Below, piece after piece: positions 35,238-47,420 of a stretch of DNA of 64,000 bases (positions within the stretch are counted from its first letter, which is position 1; each line of letters opens with the position of its first letter). The position numbers and the translations under genes were made by a program. This DNA is from Ophioderma brevispina (lineage: Eukaryota > Echinodermata > Ophiuroidea > Amphilepidida > Ophiodermatidae): NCBI GenBank assembly GCA_023653785.1, contig JAMKCH010087969.1:141521-205520 (forward strand), given 5' to 3'. The notes beneath the pieces are model-generated. The model worked only from the letters and a program-made list of their open reading frames with translations. It had not been told where the DNA came from and made no database searches.

Positions 35238-35522
35238 CGTAGCGAATTTATCATTCAGTACACATGAATATTTGAAGTGGTAAGCCTAAAGTAGATTAGA
35301 TTAAATTTTATTTAAATCTGGATTAGCACATAACGCAATATAGGCTCATATCTAGTGAGTAATGAAAAAATGTATACGGGAAAATATTAATTGGGATATT
35401 AACCATCAGCATTCACCAGTCATGTCTACTAATGATAAACTAAGTTCTTCATTAAATTGCTGCTTAACTGGCTTAACTTGACGCTGCAGAATTTATAACC
35501 TTTCAGACATGTATGATCATCA

Positions 35523-35618
35523 TTTACCCAATGATGACCTTTAAATGACACGGATACATTTCAGCACAATAATCAAAATATCATAATTTTAATTAGTTAA
35601 TTTCTATCATTGGGTAAA
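35523..35618. repeat. hairpin with perfect 13-bp arms
   Basis: TTTACCCAATGAT (35523-35535) is complementary to ATCATTGGGTAAA (35606-35618) across a 70-base AT-rich loop. Possible decayed foldback element. Confidence 0.6.
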
Positions 35619-35674
35619 GGAGAACCTTAAAACAATGCCAACAGGTCGTCGTGAACCAATCTGAAGATTTTTAA

Positions 35675-36248
35675 CCCTAAAAGAGCCGGTCTTTTTGGAC
35701 CATCTCAACGCCGGGGGGCCTAGTCTCGAAAACGGATTGATGAACTATCATATGTGTGGTCCAGTGGATACCTATGCCCTCCCGAGTCCGTTGATACCAA
35801 AAAAAGTACCAACATAGCTTGTATGACTTCACAGAGACGTCCAACATTCCGTCATGCAAATGCCGAAAAGTCCTAAAAAGAATCGCAACTTCCTGGTTTT
35901 TCGCCATTTTTTTCAAAGCAAAATTGGATTTTTGTGGCCATGATTTTGTCAAGTAATGCGCAAATATGGACTCTACAACAAATAATCAAATAAAAGATAC
36001 AACCATAGTGTAACTGTACCCTTAGCACAAAACACTGGATTTCTGCTGTTCCGTGTAATTTCAATCAATGGGAAATAGCTTTCTTCGCACAGTGCGCGAA
36101 TACGTACGCCGCGTCATAACCTAGTAGTCCGATTTTGTTCAAAATGGTCTTAATCGAGCGCAATGCTTCAAAGAAAAAAACGTCACGTAGTTTCTCGGCG
36201 TGAAAAAATAGGTGATACGACCCCCCACCCCCCCGGGCCTTTTTGGGT
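35675..36248. mobile_element. candidate piggyBac-like miniature at TTAA
   Basis: TTAA (35671-35674) then CCCTAAAAGAGCC; the right end GGCCTTTTTGGGT runs into TTAA (36249-36252). Terminal CCC with TTAA duplication is the piggyBac pattern, although the two ends differ by an extra base. It contains the C-rich stretch near 36220. The minus-strand frames inside (91 and 63 codons) are unrecognised. Confidence 0.4.
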
Positions 36249-36410
36249 TTAAGGCAAGATTTTGTCTCACATCGATGTGTTTTTTCCGGCGTTCAACCTA
36301 AGCATTTGAATAAAACCACTCGGAGTGTGTTATCACAAAATTACTCATCAACCGATTTTAGCTTATACATTATAGGTAAGGGTTAACGCATTAGAGCAAT
36401 ACGTGATATG

Positions 36411-36645
36411 TGCCCTTTAGTTGAAATAAGTTTATTTACAGTAGGTAGGTCAGTAATTTTAAGGTAGAAAATACACAGGTATTGAATTGTTAATGATGCA
36501 TAATTCCTCACTATGAAACTAATGAATAAGTGTCCCTTTAAGTTTCAAACAATAGTTTATTTACAGGAGGTAGGTCTAAGTATAGGGAATATACGGGTAT
36601 TGAATTGTTAATGATGCATAATTCCCTTCTCTCACATGAAAACTA
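36411..36645 (+). repeat. tandem duplication, 118-bp period
   Basis: TTTATTTACAG.AGGTAGGTC and a 29-base exact block beginning GGTATTGAATTGTTAATG (36478 and 36596) occur twice with intervening differences. Both copies contain GTCCCTTTA-like sequence at their start. Confidence 0.7.
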
Positions 36646-36650
36646 TGACG

Positions 36651-37516
36651 AACAATTTGCTAGAAGCCGAGTGCTATAAAATTCAGACACAAAGGAGAAG
36701 AAATTGTAATATAACATCTCAAATCCTGCATGTTATGCCGATATTGTTTACAAGAAGTTTAATCATATCTGTCACCTGTCACAAAAACAGTATCCGTCTA
36801 TTTACATCTATTTTTTGGATGTCTACTACTACTAACTGGTGATTGTTACGCGAGTTGGAAGGTGAGAGATTTGAGTGTCAGATTGTTATTCCGCTTTAAA
36901 GGAGAGCTCTGCTAGAATAATTCTCTTAAAGTGATTTACAAAGGTTTTTAAACGTAACTGCGATAGTTTAGGTTCCATTGTCATGTTTAACTCTAATATT
37001 CTCAATCAAACATATACTATTTCCAATTCTGGGCTTTAAATATACTGTTTGGTAATGAGGCTTGACCAGTTCCCTATTTGGTAATAAACAATTTAAGAAA
37101 CTCACAACTATTCCCTATTTTAATCTATGTGCTCAAACAACAATCTGTAATACCGTTTTTTATCTAAATCGGCGTCAACGGTTTAAAATTTCAACTCCAA
37201 GATCCTTAGGCTGTAGGTAGTACAAACTCTACCTTTTTGGAATCCTTATGGTTAGACAAATCGTGTACAGTTTTTTGAACATGATTCTATCAATTTAAAA
37301 TTTACCCTTTGTGTTTTTTTCTAGACTCCCTCCTTACGGCACCATTTTGCAGCACTTAAAAATCGCGTTTCAGCTCCCTTTCAGGCGGTCTACAGTTTTA
37401 ATTCACTCAACAGTGTAGTCCCAAAATGTTTCAGGTCAAGGCATATCTTGGCCCTGGATAATTGGTGGCTTCGGTCCAAGTCGGCCATTCTGGCCAACTA
37501 ACATAATGCTTGCACC
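36651..37516. other. no gene recognised
   Basis: A 68-codon frame ends at 36842. Beyond it no frame or repeat is evident. Confidence 0.5.
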
Positions 37517-37520
37517 TTAA

Positions 37521-37807
37521 ATGTCCCAGATGCAAATAGAATTGATGTGGTTTGTGTCAATTCTACAAGGATGGGCTAGAAATTCAATATTTGAGTGGGA
37601 TGACATCATTTGTTGGTGAAACCTATTTCATTTTTCAGAGAGTAAAGAAATTCTAGGTGACTGGTGTGATCTATTCATGACACTGACTGAAAATCAGTTT
37701 CACTAATGATGTCACTGGTAGACTATTCTTTTGTCTGGCCCTTTATTGGAATGGAATGTCCCGTAAAGATTTTGTAGTAGGTTTTATCATCTCATTTCCT
37801 GGATCTT
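37521..37807 (-). mobile_element. TTAA-flanked Kolobok-like miniature, family 2, copy 1
   Basis: TTAA at 37517-37520 and 37808-37811. The ends are ATGTCCCAGATGCAAATAG and CATTTCCTGGATCTT, degraded versions of the family end AGGTCCCAGGAAATG. It matches 37957-38273 in the same orientation and 52831-53117 inverted, including the block TGACATCATT.GT and the GTCCCGTAAAGATTTTG region. Confidence 0.75.
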
Positions 37808-37832
37808 TTAAAGCACTCAACCCACCTAGTTA

Positions 37833-37943
37833 GTGTACAAAAAACACCCAAATACCACACAACGTAATAAGCAATTGTAAATGCGCCACAAAGGGCCACA
37901 TGTTTAGCACCCTACATGTCGCACTGCACAAAAAGGGCTAGTA
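37833..37943 (+). repeat. dispersed repeat, partner at 16319-16425
   Basis: Fills most of the 149 bp between two miniature elements. It shares ACCACACAACGTAAT-like, AATTGTAAATGCG and CCCTACATGTCGCACTGCAC sequence with the partner. Confidence 0.5.
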
Positions 37944-37956
37944 ATCTAGTCTTTAA

Positions 37957-38273
37957 AGGTCCCAGGAAATGCAGAGATTGATGCTGTTTGTGTCAATCTA
38001 CAAGGAGGGCAGAAAGCATTCAATATTTAAGGTTCGGGTGATGACATCATTTGCGGTACTATTGATTTATCAGAAAGTAAATATAGAAAATTCCAAGTGA
38101 ACTGTGTAGGAATCTATTCATGATGCATGACTCTGACTGATATCAATAGTTTTCCGCAAAAATGAGGTCACTAGTAGTGGGGGTATCTTTTTTCTGGCCC
38201 ATTTCTTGCACTGGAATGGCCCACAAAGATTTGGAGTAGGTTTATCATCCTCCCCCCCATTTCCTGGGACCCT
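37957..38273 (-). mobile_element. TTAA-flanked Kolobok-like miniature, family 2, copy 2
   Basis: TTAA at 37953-37956 and 38274-38277. The left end is AGGTCCCAGGAAATGC and the right end CATTTCCTGGGACCCT, close inverted complements. It shares the internal layout of the other family members and has small expansions, including a C run near 38252. Confidence 0.8.
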
Positions 38274-38277
38274 TTAA

Positions 38278-41200
38278 AAAACATCCTTGGTTACTCACTT
38301 CAAAGCGGAGTCGCACCAGAATTATATTTAGACCCATATACAAGCACAATACTTATGCATCAAATCCACATCCCTAAAAACCAGAATTTTGAATATCTGT
38401 TATTTGCCTAAAAATGGAAGCTAGCTTCTGTAGAATTTTTTGTTGCAGTTATTTTACTTGCAATTTTACAAGGAACTGATATCCCTGCTACCATTTACCA
38501 GGGCAATGACATCACAATACATTTATTGATTTGGAGCAGAGTCAGAACACAGTTATTTAATTCCGGACCAATCTTTATTTGGTCGGTGAACATTTTCTAA
38601 CAATAACTATCTGAGCCCAGGTTTGGTTATGAAATTTAAGATTTTGGTTTAAAATCTAAAATTTTATTGATTTTTATGGGATGGTGGATTGATTGCATAA
38701 ACATGTGCTTGCATATGGCCTCATATCTTTTGTTGTGACAACCTCTCGCTATCGGCTATCCACTCAACGGAACGGGCGCGCGAAGAATACCCCGCTATTT
38801 GACACGCTTAACCATCACGTTCAGGCGAGTGCATAGATTTCGATCTATGCCAACATTTTGGGTAGAAATGACATTAAGCTATTAATTCTCCTAATACAAA
38901 ACTTTGGGCAGGCCTTACGATTTAGTGCTTCTGTCCTGTGATCGACCTTAATATCCTTTTTGGTACGACCGGCACATTTAATTGAGGAAACCGAGTTAGC
39001 AAGGACACACCAAGGAATTATACATAACAAATGCCACAAAGCACAAACCCAAACGGGAGTTCAAAGTTCCTGTTGCATTTCTCTATTTTTTCACCCACCT
39101 GGCGTTTGATGTTGGGCCGGGTATATGTTTCAACCATTTTGAGATGCTACCCTATTAATAATGGACATGTTTTCTTTTGAGGGGCATGGCACCAAAGATC
39201 TGATGGGAAGAGGCCCTCGTCAACCTGTTCTGTCACTATGCTGTCCGTGTATAATCATTCCGATATGAGAATTTATTTCAAACACTGTGGCAATTCCTGA
39301 AATCAGCCGATCTGAAGCGGTGCAGATTTTTTTCTTTGACGACAAGCTGGAGGGCTTGTCTCAATTGTAACAGCCAACACTGACACCTCCGGGATGTTGT
39401 CTAAAATACTGTAAGATTGCAGGTGACCATAACCTTGTCAAAATTTTTCCTAGCTTCCCTGTATTCGCGTCTTATTTTGCTAGGTCAAGTTGTGTTGTTT
39501 TGAACAAATTCATTGCATTGTTTCTGTATGCTATTATTTTACTTTTTAATTATTGCCTTAGCTATTCTAGTGCTGGTTCCCTTTATGTCTGATATAATAA
39601 CTTATCGTAGAGGTACAACCATAAAGTGGTCTTTTGTGACTTATAATGTACCTCAATTTGCATCGTGGGGTTATGTATAATGTCTTCTTTATGCTGTGTG
39701 GGCTTGTTTATAAAACATGGTGGTTCTCGACAACCAAGCGAAAAACAACTCGTGCCTCTCCGAATGTATGTCGTCTTTGTGTGAGCTCGAGGCTCTGTAG
39801 GCGCTTTCATTGCCGGCGCTAAAATCTAAAACGCTCTGATCTCTTTCGAATGTGCTTGCTTCCCTATTTTGGTCATAGATACGCGGTTAATGATCTGGGG
39901 TATATATTATGTCCGATAAACGGTAGGATGATTTACCTAACACACTAGTGTTTTGTAGGTCCGTTTACCCTCACCCTAGGGAAATGACGTTCTTTTTCCA
40001 AGTAGGGAGACACTGCAAATTTATTTCAATATCGTCTCTGCTGTACTCATATTGTCAGTAGATCGTGTATTTTCTTTTTCTGTTTAACCGAACCCATAAC
40101 TTTGAAATTCATGATTATGAAATACCTTTCCATTTTTCCAGCATCATTTGATACTGCCTGTCAAAATGTTCGATTTGTACCAGCAAACTGGCAAGCTTAA
40201 GATGCAGTATCAATCCAGCAAAGCTTTTCTCTATTAAAGTGCTCCTAACTCATGCAGGCCACGCTTGAAGACATTGACGCGCGGCGATGTTATTGGATCT
40301 AGTAAAACCTGGGGAGATCGAATAGGCTACTTGTCGTCCTTATTATATCGGACACTTAAACGGGAGGCTTTATTTCATCATGTCACATCTTTTGCAGCTT
40401 CTTCTTATTGCTTTGGAAAAATATTCAAAGTCGATTTCGTCATTGCTGTTGAATTTTAGTACTTTCCTGGAGACGGTTGTGGATTACGACGACCTTTCGT
40501 TTAACAAGTAGCGTCCGGCAGGAGTTCTGTAACTTCTTGGGACGCTGCAATGGGCTTTCCGAAAATAATGCACACCATCTCTGAGAGGGTTTGACAATTT
40601 CGGACGCTTTCTATCTCTGTTATCACATGGAATGTTGCCTTTTTCCATTAACTAAGGATTCCATCACATATTTCTTCCACAGCGAGTTGTTCCAGGAAAT
40701 CCAATATTTTCCAATAATTACACCCGCTCACAGAGGTGGGTTTGGAAGTCAACTTTTCTAATACTCGATTCACTGGAAATCAGACTTCTAATTACAGACT
40801 TCTTTATCTGTATCACGGGATAATGCTGGATTTTTTCTTTGTTGTTGGCCGTCCTAGCAAACCCATTGCCTTAGGAGTTTATTCTTTAAATTAATTAAGG
40901 CTTAACACTTACTGTGTTCAAAGGTTGGAACATAATTTAGAAGGAGTAACGTTTGTTACATTGTGAAATGTTAAGTGATCACATTTAGTTGATTTTTACG
41001 TATCGTGTTTGCCACGTTCCAAAGATTAAGGCAATTAGATTACTTTATCTAGGACGATAGCTATAAGGTGTTGACTGTTCATGGTCATCCCGATCTGAAG
41101 ATTGAAGCAATACTATAAATATTGTAGTAACTTGGATTATCTTATTAGGTATGAATCCTTTTACTTTGGACTTGTGTCATTCTAGAGGGAAAACGATTTG

Positions 41201-42339
41201 AGGTCTACCACATTCTTACACTAAATACGAGGTTCAGTCATGTTTGGTCAGAAAAATACACACTGAAGTGTCACCATATGGATTAATGATTTTTTTTCTT
41301 CTTTGTCACGCATTTTAGACTCATTGAAGCACGCTTAACTTTTCCCCCATGACCTTGAACCGTCTTGTCTTTTGCCTTAAAGTTAAGTAATTGTCCACAA
41401 GAAGAAAGCGTTAAACATATTTATTCGGCATAAACTGAGAAGCTGTGGGCGCTGTTGAACAAACAAACAAAATTATAAACCTTGTTGATAAAGGCATTTT
41501 GGTTAGAATATGATGATTTCCCTTTTACAAGGGGCAAAACGTTTTTGTACGACTTTGAAAGCTCTTATAAGATTCACCCCCCATACACTAATTTTATCTT
41601 GTCTCGTGAATGTCACTGTCATATCTCTTACATTCCACTACCTGGACCCATGAAACTCATGACTGATTTACAAGTTCCCTACAAGTGTGGGTACTGAGCT
41701 GTTTAAATCCGCTGTATTTTAGGTCTTTTCAGTTGGAAGGTACGGAAGGACAGGCTAAAAAACAATGTTTTTTAAAAAACCCTCGTGTCCTTTAAAGAGC
41801 ACTATATAAAATATATTGCAAAGGACAATGGATCAAAAACAACACGGCGTTTCATCTTGAGGCAAAACACAGCGCCACAAATATCAAAACAAGACTAATA
41901 AATCCGATACACTAGGAAAAGATAATAAGAGAATTATCATGTATAAACTGAAGCAGAGGTAAAAAAAGAAACGTATGAGTTTGGTGAGTTTCCACGAGCT
42001 GGGCCCTCCCTTTCCTCTGCGCCATCCGGTAAATCACTAAATCGTATTCATTTTTTAAGCCAGAGAGCTTATGTAACTGGGCTAAAGCTCAGCACGCGTG
42101 TGTTGAAAGCAATGATGGCGATTTTCATAAAATCGGTAGGTTTGCAATATAAACGCTCCAGATATTCTTATTACTATACTTTGGTACACCAATTTATGAC
42201 TTACGGAATAAAGCACGCAAGCGTAAACATAGATGGAGCACGCCTATGTGATGTTACTTAGAACACTTAACATAGATGGATCAGACAGGCCTCGACATTC
42301 CGGTGGAAAATTCTACTTCGCATTCTCGATATGTGCAAC
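38278..42339. other. no gene recognised
   Basis: The longest open frames (64-75 codons) resemble nothing I know. 40150-40215 matches part of the old repeat at 35030-35100. 42200-42300 has some unrecognised frames. No structured element found. Confidence 0.5.
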
Positions 42340-42530
42340 TCGCTTATATATTCCATTCATATATAGATCAATTCCAGGATTAATTTCTTATAAAATGGTA
42401 CTGCTGCAACGCTCCGGACACCTTGTCACTCACGTGCATGGACCAATTCACAAGAATAGTTGATGTGAACTTTGAATAGTCTCGTGTCCATCTGGTGTGG
42501 TTCATAGGTATTAGTGCTTAGCTGTATATG
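42340..42530 (+). repeat. dispersed repeat family H, copy 1
   Basis: The reverse complement of 53250-53450 matches this interval over about 190 bp: CTCGCTTATAT, CTCCATTCATAT-like, AGGATTAATTTC, AAATGGTACTGCTGCAAC, CAATTCACAAGAA.AGTTGATGT and GTGGTTCATA. The termini and class are unknown. Confidence 0.6.
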
Positions 42531-43727
42531 GTCACATTCATATCTTTACGTGTAAACCTACAGTTGCCTTTTTTAAATCTCATTCTCTTATGTAAAAATT
42601 ACAAACAAATCAGCAATTCCCTCTTAGGGTTTCCCGAAAATGTTTGCAAAAGTTACATCAGCCTTCCAAAATCATGATATTATAACACCATCATAGATAT
42701 CATAGCAAATATTTCCGTATATAACAATGTAGTCTATGTAGAGAGAGAGAAGTTTTTAATCGAGTGGCCATTTAAGCGTAAAGGTAGTATAACACTGTTT
42801 TACCTTCATTCATCTCCGGACAAAACTAGCCTTTGGCATCATTGTGGAAAAACGTGACCAATTTATATTGAAGACCAGTTAAACGTAATGCATTTTTGGA
42901 AAGGATTGGAAATAAGGCGCCAAATCGTCATCTCTGTGTAGTTATTCATCAAGAAGTAGAGGACGACGAAGGAAATAAGCGTTATCACGTTGTATAATGT
43001 ACCACTTTAGCTGTTAGAGACCCTTTAATGAATTTAACCATCATGCACTGATCATGAGGCAATGTCGGTAACATCCTTGATAACCCGTATTCGTCGAAAG
43101 CCTGTTCTACTAAAACATTTTCTAACTCTAAGGACGAGAATAATCCTAGTATTGTCGCGACGCACCCCTGGAACATTCTATAACTAATCAACCCAAGCCT
43201 CTGAAGTAAAAAAAATAAAGATAAATACCTCTACCGAATTGATATTGCTGGGCTCATGGCAAGTCTCAATAGATTTATTCCCTTGGGGATACATTATTAG
43301 GATATTTACTTGCAACGGGTCAAAAATTGAGTGAGTGAATCTAAATTGTCTCTACTCAATTTCTCAGAAAAGTTAAACGCGTAATCCAATTTCACGAATC
43401 CTATATCTGTTTGAAGTATTCTTACCAAATGTTGGAGTAACATTAATCAAGTCAGCATTTAAAGTCAACATTTTGAAAATCAAATTGTTGGCACGCCGAA
43501 AATCTCTAAGACTTAGAGTAACTTTAATGAACAGGTGCTAATACCAGCACAAGCAGGGACTGCACGTGACCACGATGACAAGCAACCTTAAAGGGCTTCA
43601 AGAACTGTTAAGGTGGCCTAGTATAGTCTTGGAATTTCCCCCGTACAGCTAAGTAAGATTTTACGTTAATCGTTACATTATTGCATAGGTTGTATATTCC
43701 ACTTGTTCTATAACACCTAACTTTGAT
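42531..43727. other. no gene recognised; GA microsatellite
   Basis: A short GAGAGAGAGA run lies near 42740. A 68-codon minus frame (42985-43191) is unrecognised. Confidence 0.5.
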
Positions 43728-43805
43728 TACTCCTGATGATGTCCGTTGGTGGACAGAATTTTAAACGGAAGCATTCATAAAGTGGTTTTTGTATTACTGG
43801 AGAGA
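43728..43805 (+). mobile_element. possible Penelope-type terminal remnant, hammerhead-like
   Basis: CTCCTGATGATGTCC, a six-base loop, then GGACAGAATTTTAAACGG, followed by ATTCATAAAGTGGTTTTTGT and TTACTGGAG. CUGAUGA is intact and stem II pairs TGTCC with GGACA, but GAAU replaces the required GAAA and no GUC site follows. The downstream AT-rich tail resembles the ends of Penelope-like elements as I remember them. Confidence 0.3.
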
Positions 43806-45586
43806 ATACTTCGGAATAAACATCCTCAGGCAGGGTAAACAGGCTTATGACCATACTGACAAATGTTAAATAATTAATGTCGGTGAAAGACCCGTTGTGA
43901 TGTGGGTTAATATTTTGATGTTATACGTATTTTGTACTGGTAATCTTCCTAGACGCTATGACCTCCTTGCTTTAATGGACTTCGCACCTAATATGCTTTT
44001 GGCGCATAATTTAAAGCAAAACCAGACGTTTAGTTCCCTTTGGTATGTAAAGAATATTGATCCGAGGTTAACATCTATCTCTGACATACGAGGCTCAAAT
44101 CAAACGCTATGTTCTCATACCAACTTGTAAATGTACACATTTCAGATAAACAACGGTACAGACAAATTACTTGCACTGATATATATTAGCTTGATAAGTC
44201 TTTAAAGTTCTGCAAATGGCATATCCTTGCTCTGACTACTAAACTCTGTTTAAGATTTTCAGAAGACCAACGTGAACATGGGATGGATAAATGTGTCAAA
44301 GTAGGCTGTCAAAAAAGGTCACACCTTTAATTGTAACGCAAGCCCTTTAATGTTGATTTGAAAACGCGTGCGAGTGGAGTTGAAGACTTCTCTTAGTAGA
44401 TGTATCAGCTTTGGCCTTGAATTCTTTGAAACAGTTTAACTCCAAGATTGTTCGATATTATTCGAAAGTGATTGAAATGAGTATGGATTTCATAGGACTT
44501 GAATGTTGTTATAGTTGTTATAGTTCTGCGGTCATCATATTCAAATGGTATTACGATATTTTATTGGCGGGACATTTGTAAAGTGCGAAACTTGGTATTG
44601 TTAACAATTACCAGGGAATGGAGTTCGATACTGACCCTCGTAACTATAGAGATCACATGATGAGATCGTGTACAAGATTTACATGCTTGGCGCGCAACAC
44701 GAGTCTTCAAATCACTCTCTTCAGTTACAGTCACGTACTCTCACCGATCAGTGGCTACAACAGATGGCCTGAATTCAATGTTTTGATTTGCCCACTGTGC
44801 ACTCTTTCGTACGAGTGGCCCGGCTGATTTGTCGTGAAAAGGCATGTTTTAAAAACCAGATCTCTCGATTGGACATAGTATAATGTGTGACATTTCCGAT
44901 TGGATGTCGGGAAATGTTCTTCTTCACACAAGTATTTGATCAATATGACGATATATTTTTGGCTGGGATGTTTGAACATTTAACGTATAGGTTTGTAAAA
45001 TTCTTGTTTTGTTTTTGCCATGTCCTTTTTAATATTTTTCACCAATGTTCTTTTAAAATGATCTATATTATTCTACATATCTTGACAATCTTTGGGAATT
45101 TGCTAATGAAATATGGGATAGTTAAGGAGTTATATTGATTCTAAGTGTGGTAGATACTTTCGAACAATCATGGCACTTTACAACCACTTGTGCATTAACG
45201 GTTGTTTACGTTCAAAATTTAATCCATTGGTTGCATCATTTGTTCATTTGCATACACATTCGCAATATCTCTTTGGTTTTAATTCAGAACAAAATGGTCA
45301 AATTTAATCGTCCAAAGACGTAACTTCAGGTATGTTTTTCTGGATTTAAAAGCCTTTGTACAGAAAAATCGGGAATTACTTACGGGTAGAATTACCACTA
45401 GCCACAAGTAGATTCGGATTCAAATTTGAAAGAAGGAAAAACGCCGAACTAAGTACTTACTATTCAGAATGTAATTCAAGTCACCCACCTCAGATTCTTA
45501 GTGGAAAACGCAGTATCTTATCAGACAAGACATTTCGGCATCGTAGAGACTGGTAACTAATACAGATCTTTCAGTTTGATTGGACA
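43806..45586. other. no gene recognised
   Basis: Several frames of 62-83 codons (43897-44130, 44618-44827, 44887-45138, 45356-45556) overlap each other on both strands and contain no known motif. The T-rich stretch 44990-45120 produces hydrophobic translations by composition. Confidence 0.5.
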
Positions 45587-45850
45587 TTATAGAGTCTCGG
45601 TAAGGCAAGCCATTTCGGAATCCATGTCAGGCAAGGAATTCCAGATATTATTCACAAATCTTTACCAGGCAAGACGAACTCTAAAAGCCAGGTCTCGCTT
45701 AATATCGTCAACATGACGGTTATTTAACATTCTTCCTCGTGATCCATACACGATCTTGAAGAAATTGGGGGTATTTTTGTTTTGCAAATGAGGTATATTT
45801 TACGTGAATTCTGCGGAGATTCATGCCAATGAAGGCGCTCTAATGTGCGG
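45587..45850 (-). pseudogene. non-LTR retrotransposon reverse transcriptase relic (C-terminal part)
   Basis: Reading the minus strand from about 45780 to a stop at 45587-45589 gives NTPNFFKIVYGSRGR, then DDIKRDLAFRVRLAW, a stop codon, then RFVNNIWNSLPDMDSE. The series FF followed by a basic stretch and then R.VN.WNSLP is characteristic of the region after the polymerase domain in CR1/L2/jockey-type reverse transcriptases. Weaker matching sequence continues upstream to about 45850 only with frame changes. The internal stop and frameshifts show it is dead. No 5' portion, 3' tail or target duplication was found. The clade assignment is from memory. Confidence 0.5.
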
Positions 45851-46723
45851 TATGTATTTAGACTTGGTCATACTTGAAGTTCACACAGATTGTCTGCTTT
45901 ATGGGTTTCTCGTAAAATAGGACTCTTACTTCTAGGTTTATCTGGTAATGTGCAAAATGGCATGCAGACACTCAATTTCTTTCGCCAATAACAGGGGTGA
46001 AATGGTCGTATTGCTGTCGTTGCAGTGTCATTGTGAAATTAGATCTTTTAAAAATTAACTTTGGAAATTGTATAGTAAAGAAGATCTCATATCAGAAAGT
46101 TTCATCTAATGGCATTGTATAGTTATCGCATACCATAATTAAATTGCAAAGCGTGAAGCCTTTTCGAAGTAGCAAAGATGTCAAATACCTCCTATTGTTG
46201 TAACAATCAACTATGGTTCAACTATGAACCTTGTTACTTGTTGAACCAATGTGGGTGAATTTATTTTAAAGCAGATATTATTTTTTTATTGTATTCAAAT
46301 TTGGATGTCGTCTTTATATTATTCATTCAATTCACCATCTATATGCATATGTTCACAATGAGTTTACACTTTTTATTGTTCTAACTACAAGGAGCGAGCA
46401 GTGCTTTTTTATTAAATATTTTCAATTAACGGAATGGATACGCATCTGTCCATGTGGCCCAGATGTTCTATCATTTGTCTACTTCGAACGACTGCTGTTT
46501 TGAATAAGCGCATGATGTTCATGTTTGTTAATGATAGGTTACTGGAGTATGGCACTTAGTGATCTTGTAAATAATACAATATCCTCTAAACATGCCGATG
46601 GTATAATTAATGATTGCTACAATGCTGCTTACAAAATCGCTGGTGACGATTCCTAGAAATCGCACACCTAAAGAGGTGTTTTATTTTAAAGGTGTAAAAT
46701 ATCCTGGAATGTTGAATTAATTT
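45851..46723. other. no feature seen
   Basis: AT-rich with no recognisable frame or repeat. Confidence 0.5.
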
Positions 46724-46912
46724 CGTCTTCATATTTGTAGAATTCCATTATCTTCCAATTACACACCGATCGGAGGGGTGGGTTTAAAATGTATGAGAAA
46801 TACTAGATTTGTAGTGCTTTCGTCTTCATATTGCAGAATTCCATTATCTTCCAACTACACGCCGTTCGGAGGGTTGGGTTTAAAATGTATGGGAAATACT
46901 AGGTTTGTAGTG
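46724..46912 (+). repeat. tandem duplication, about 95-bp unit
   Basis: TTTCGTCTTCATATTTGTAG and TTTCGTCTTCATATTGCAG start two successive units that share AATTCCATTATCTTCCAA, TACAC.CCG.TCGGAGGG and TGGGTTTAAAATGTATG. The 87-codon frame 46778-47041 shows an internally repeated peptide for this reason only. Confidence 0.75.
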
Positions 46913-47142
46913 CCATGTACTTGCAAAATACGAATTCCAAGGACTTGGCTGCGTCTCATTGTTCTACTTAAAATACGGGGATCTCACATTTTGGCTTACA
47001 AAATGCTAATGCGGAATACGGGATTTTTTATTGCATTTTGACCCACCTTTTTATTCCCGGCCGCGATTTTTTCCCGAAGTAAACTTGTGTGTATTACAGC
47101 GTCATCTTGTTTCTATTATTACGTGTTTACGTGTATCAATTG

Positions 47143-47281
47143 TATATCTCTAACTTTCCTTGACTACATTGAAATACACTTTTGAAGTTGGGGGAAATTG
47201 CTATTAGATATAACAAGAAAAATAACGCTACCTCACTTTTTGCGGTGATCGTCAGATTTTCCTCTAGAGACGTTAGAGATA
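47143..47281 (+). mobile_element. miniature element family C, copy 3
   Basis: Left end TATATCTCTAAC, right end GACGTTAGAGATA. It contains AACAAGAAAAATAACGCTAC and TTTTTGCGGTGATCGTCAG. Shorter than the other copies, having lost the CACGGAG block. Confidence 0.65.
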
Positions 47282-47349
47282 AACGCATGACTGTCTTTAT
47301 TCCGTGAAGATTTATACTGAATTAAAAGCCCTACATCCCCAACAAATCC

Positions 47350-47420
47350 CTCGCTAGTCTAGTGGTTAAGAAATGCTTCATAATCTCTATTGGTCGCAGG
47401 TTCGAACGCCACTCTGCTAA
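47350..47420 (+). repeat. tRNA-like sequence with A and B boxes (SINE head or tRNA pseudogene)
   Basis: TAGTCTAGTGG (47355-47365) fits the RNA polymerase III A box and GGTTCGAACGCC (47399-47410) the B box, correctly spaced. GCTTCATAATC between them resembles the anticodon loop of a Met (CAT) tRNA. The acceptor, anticodon and T stems do not pair properly, so it is not a functional tRNA. Confidence 0.55.
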
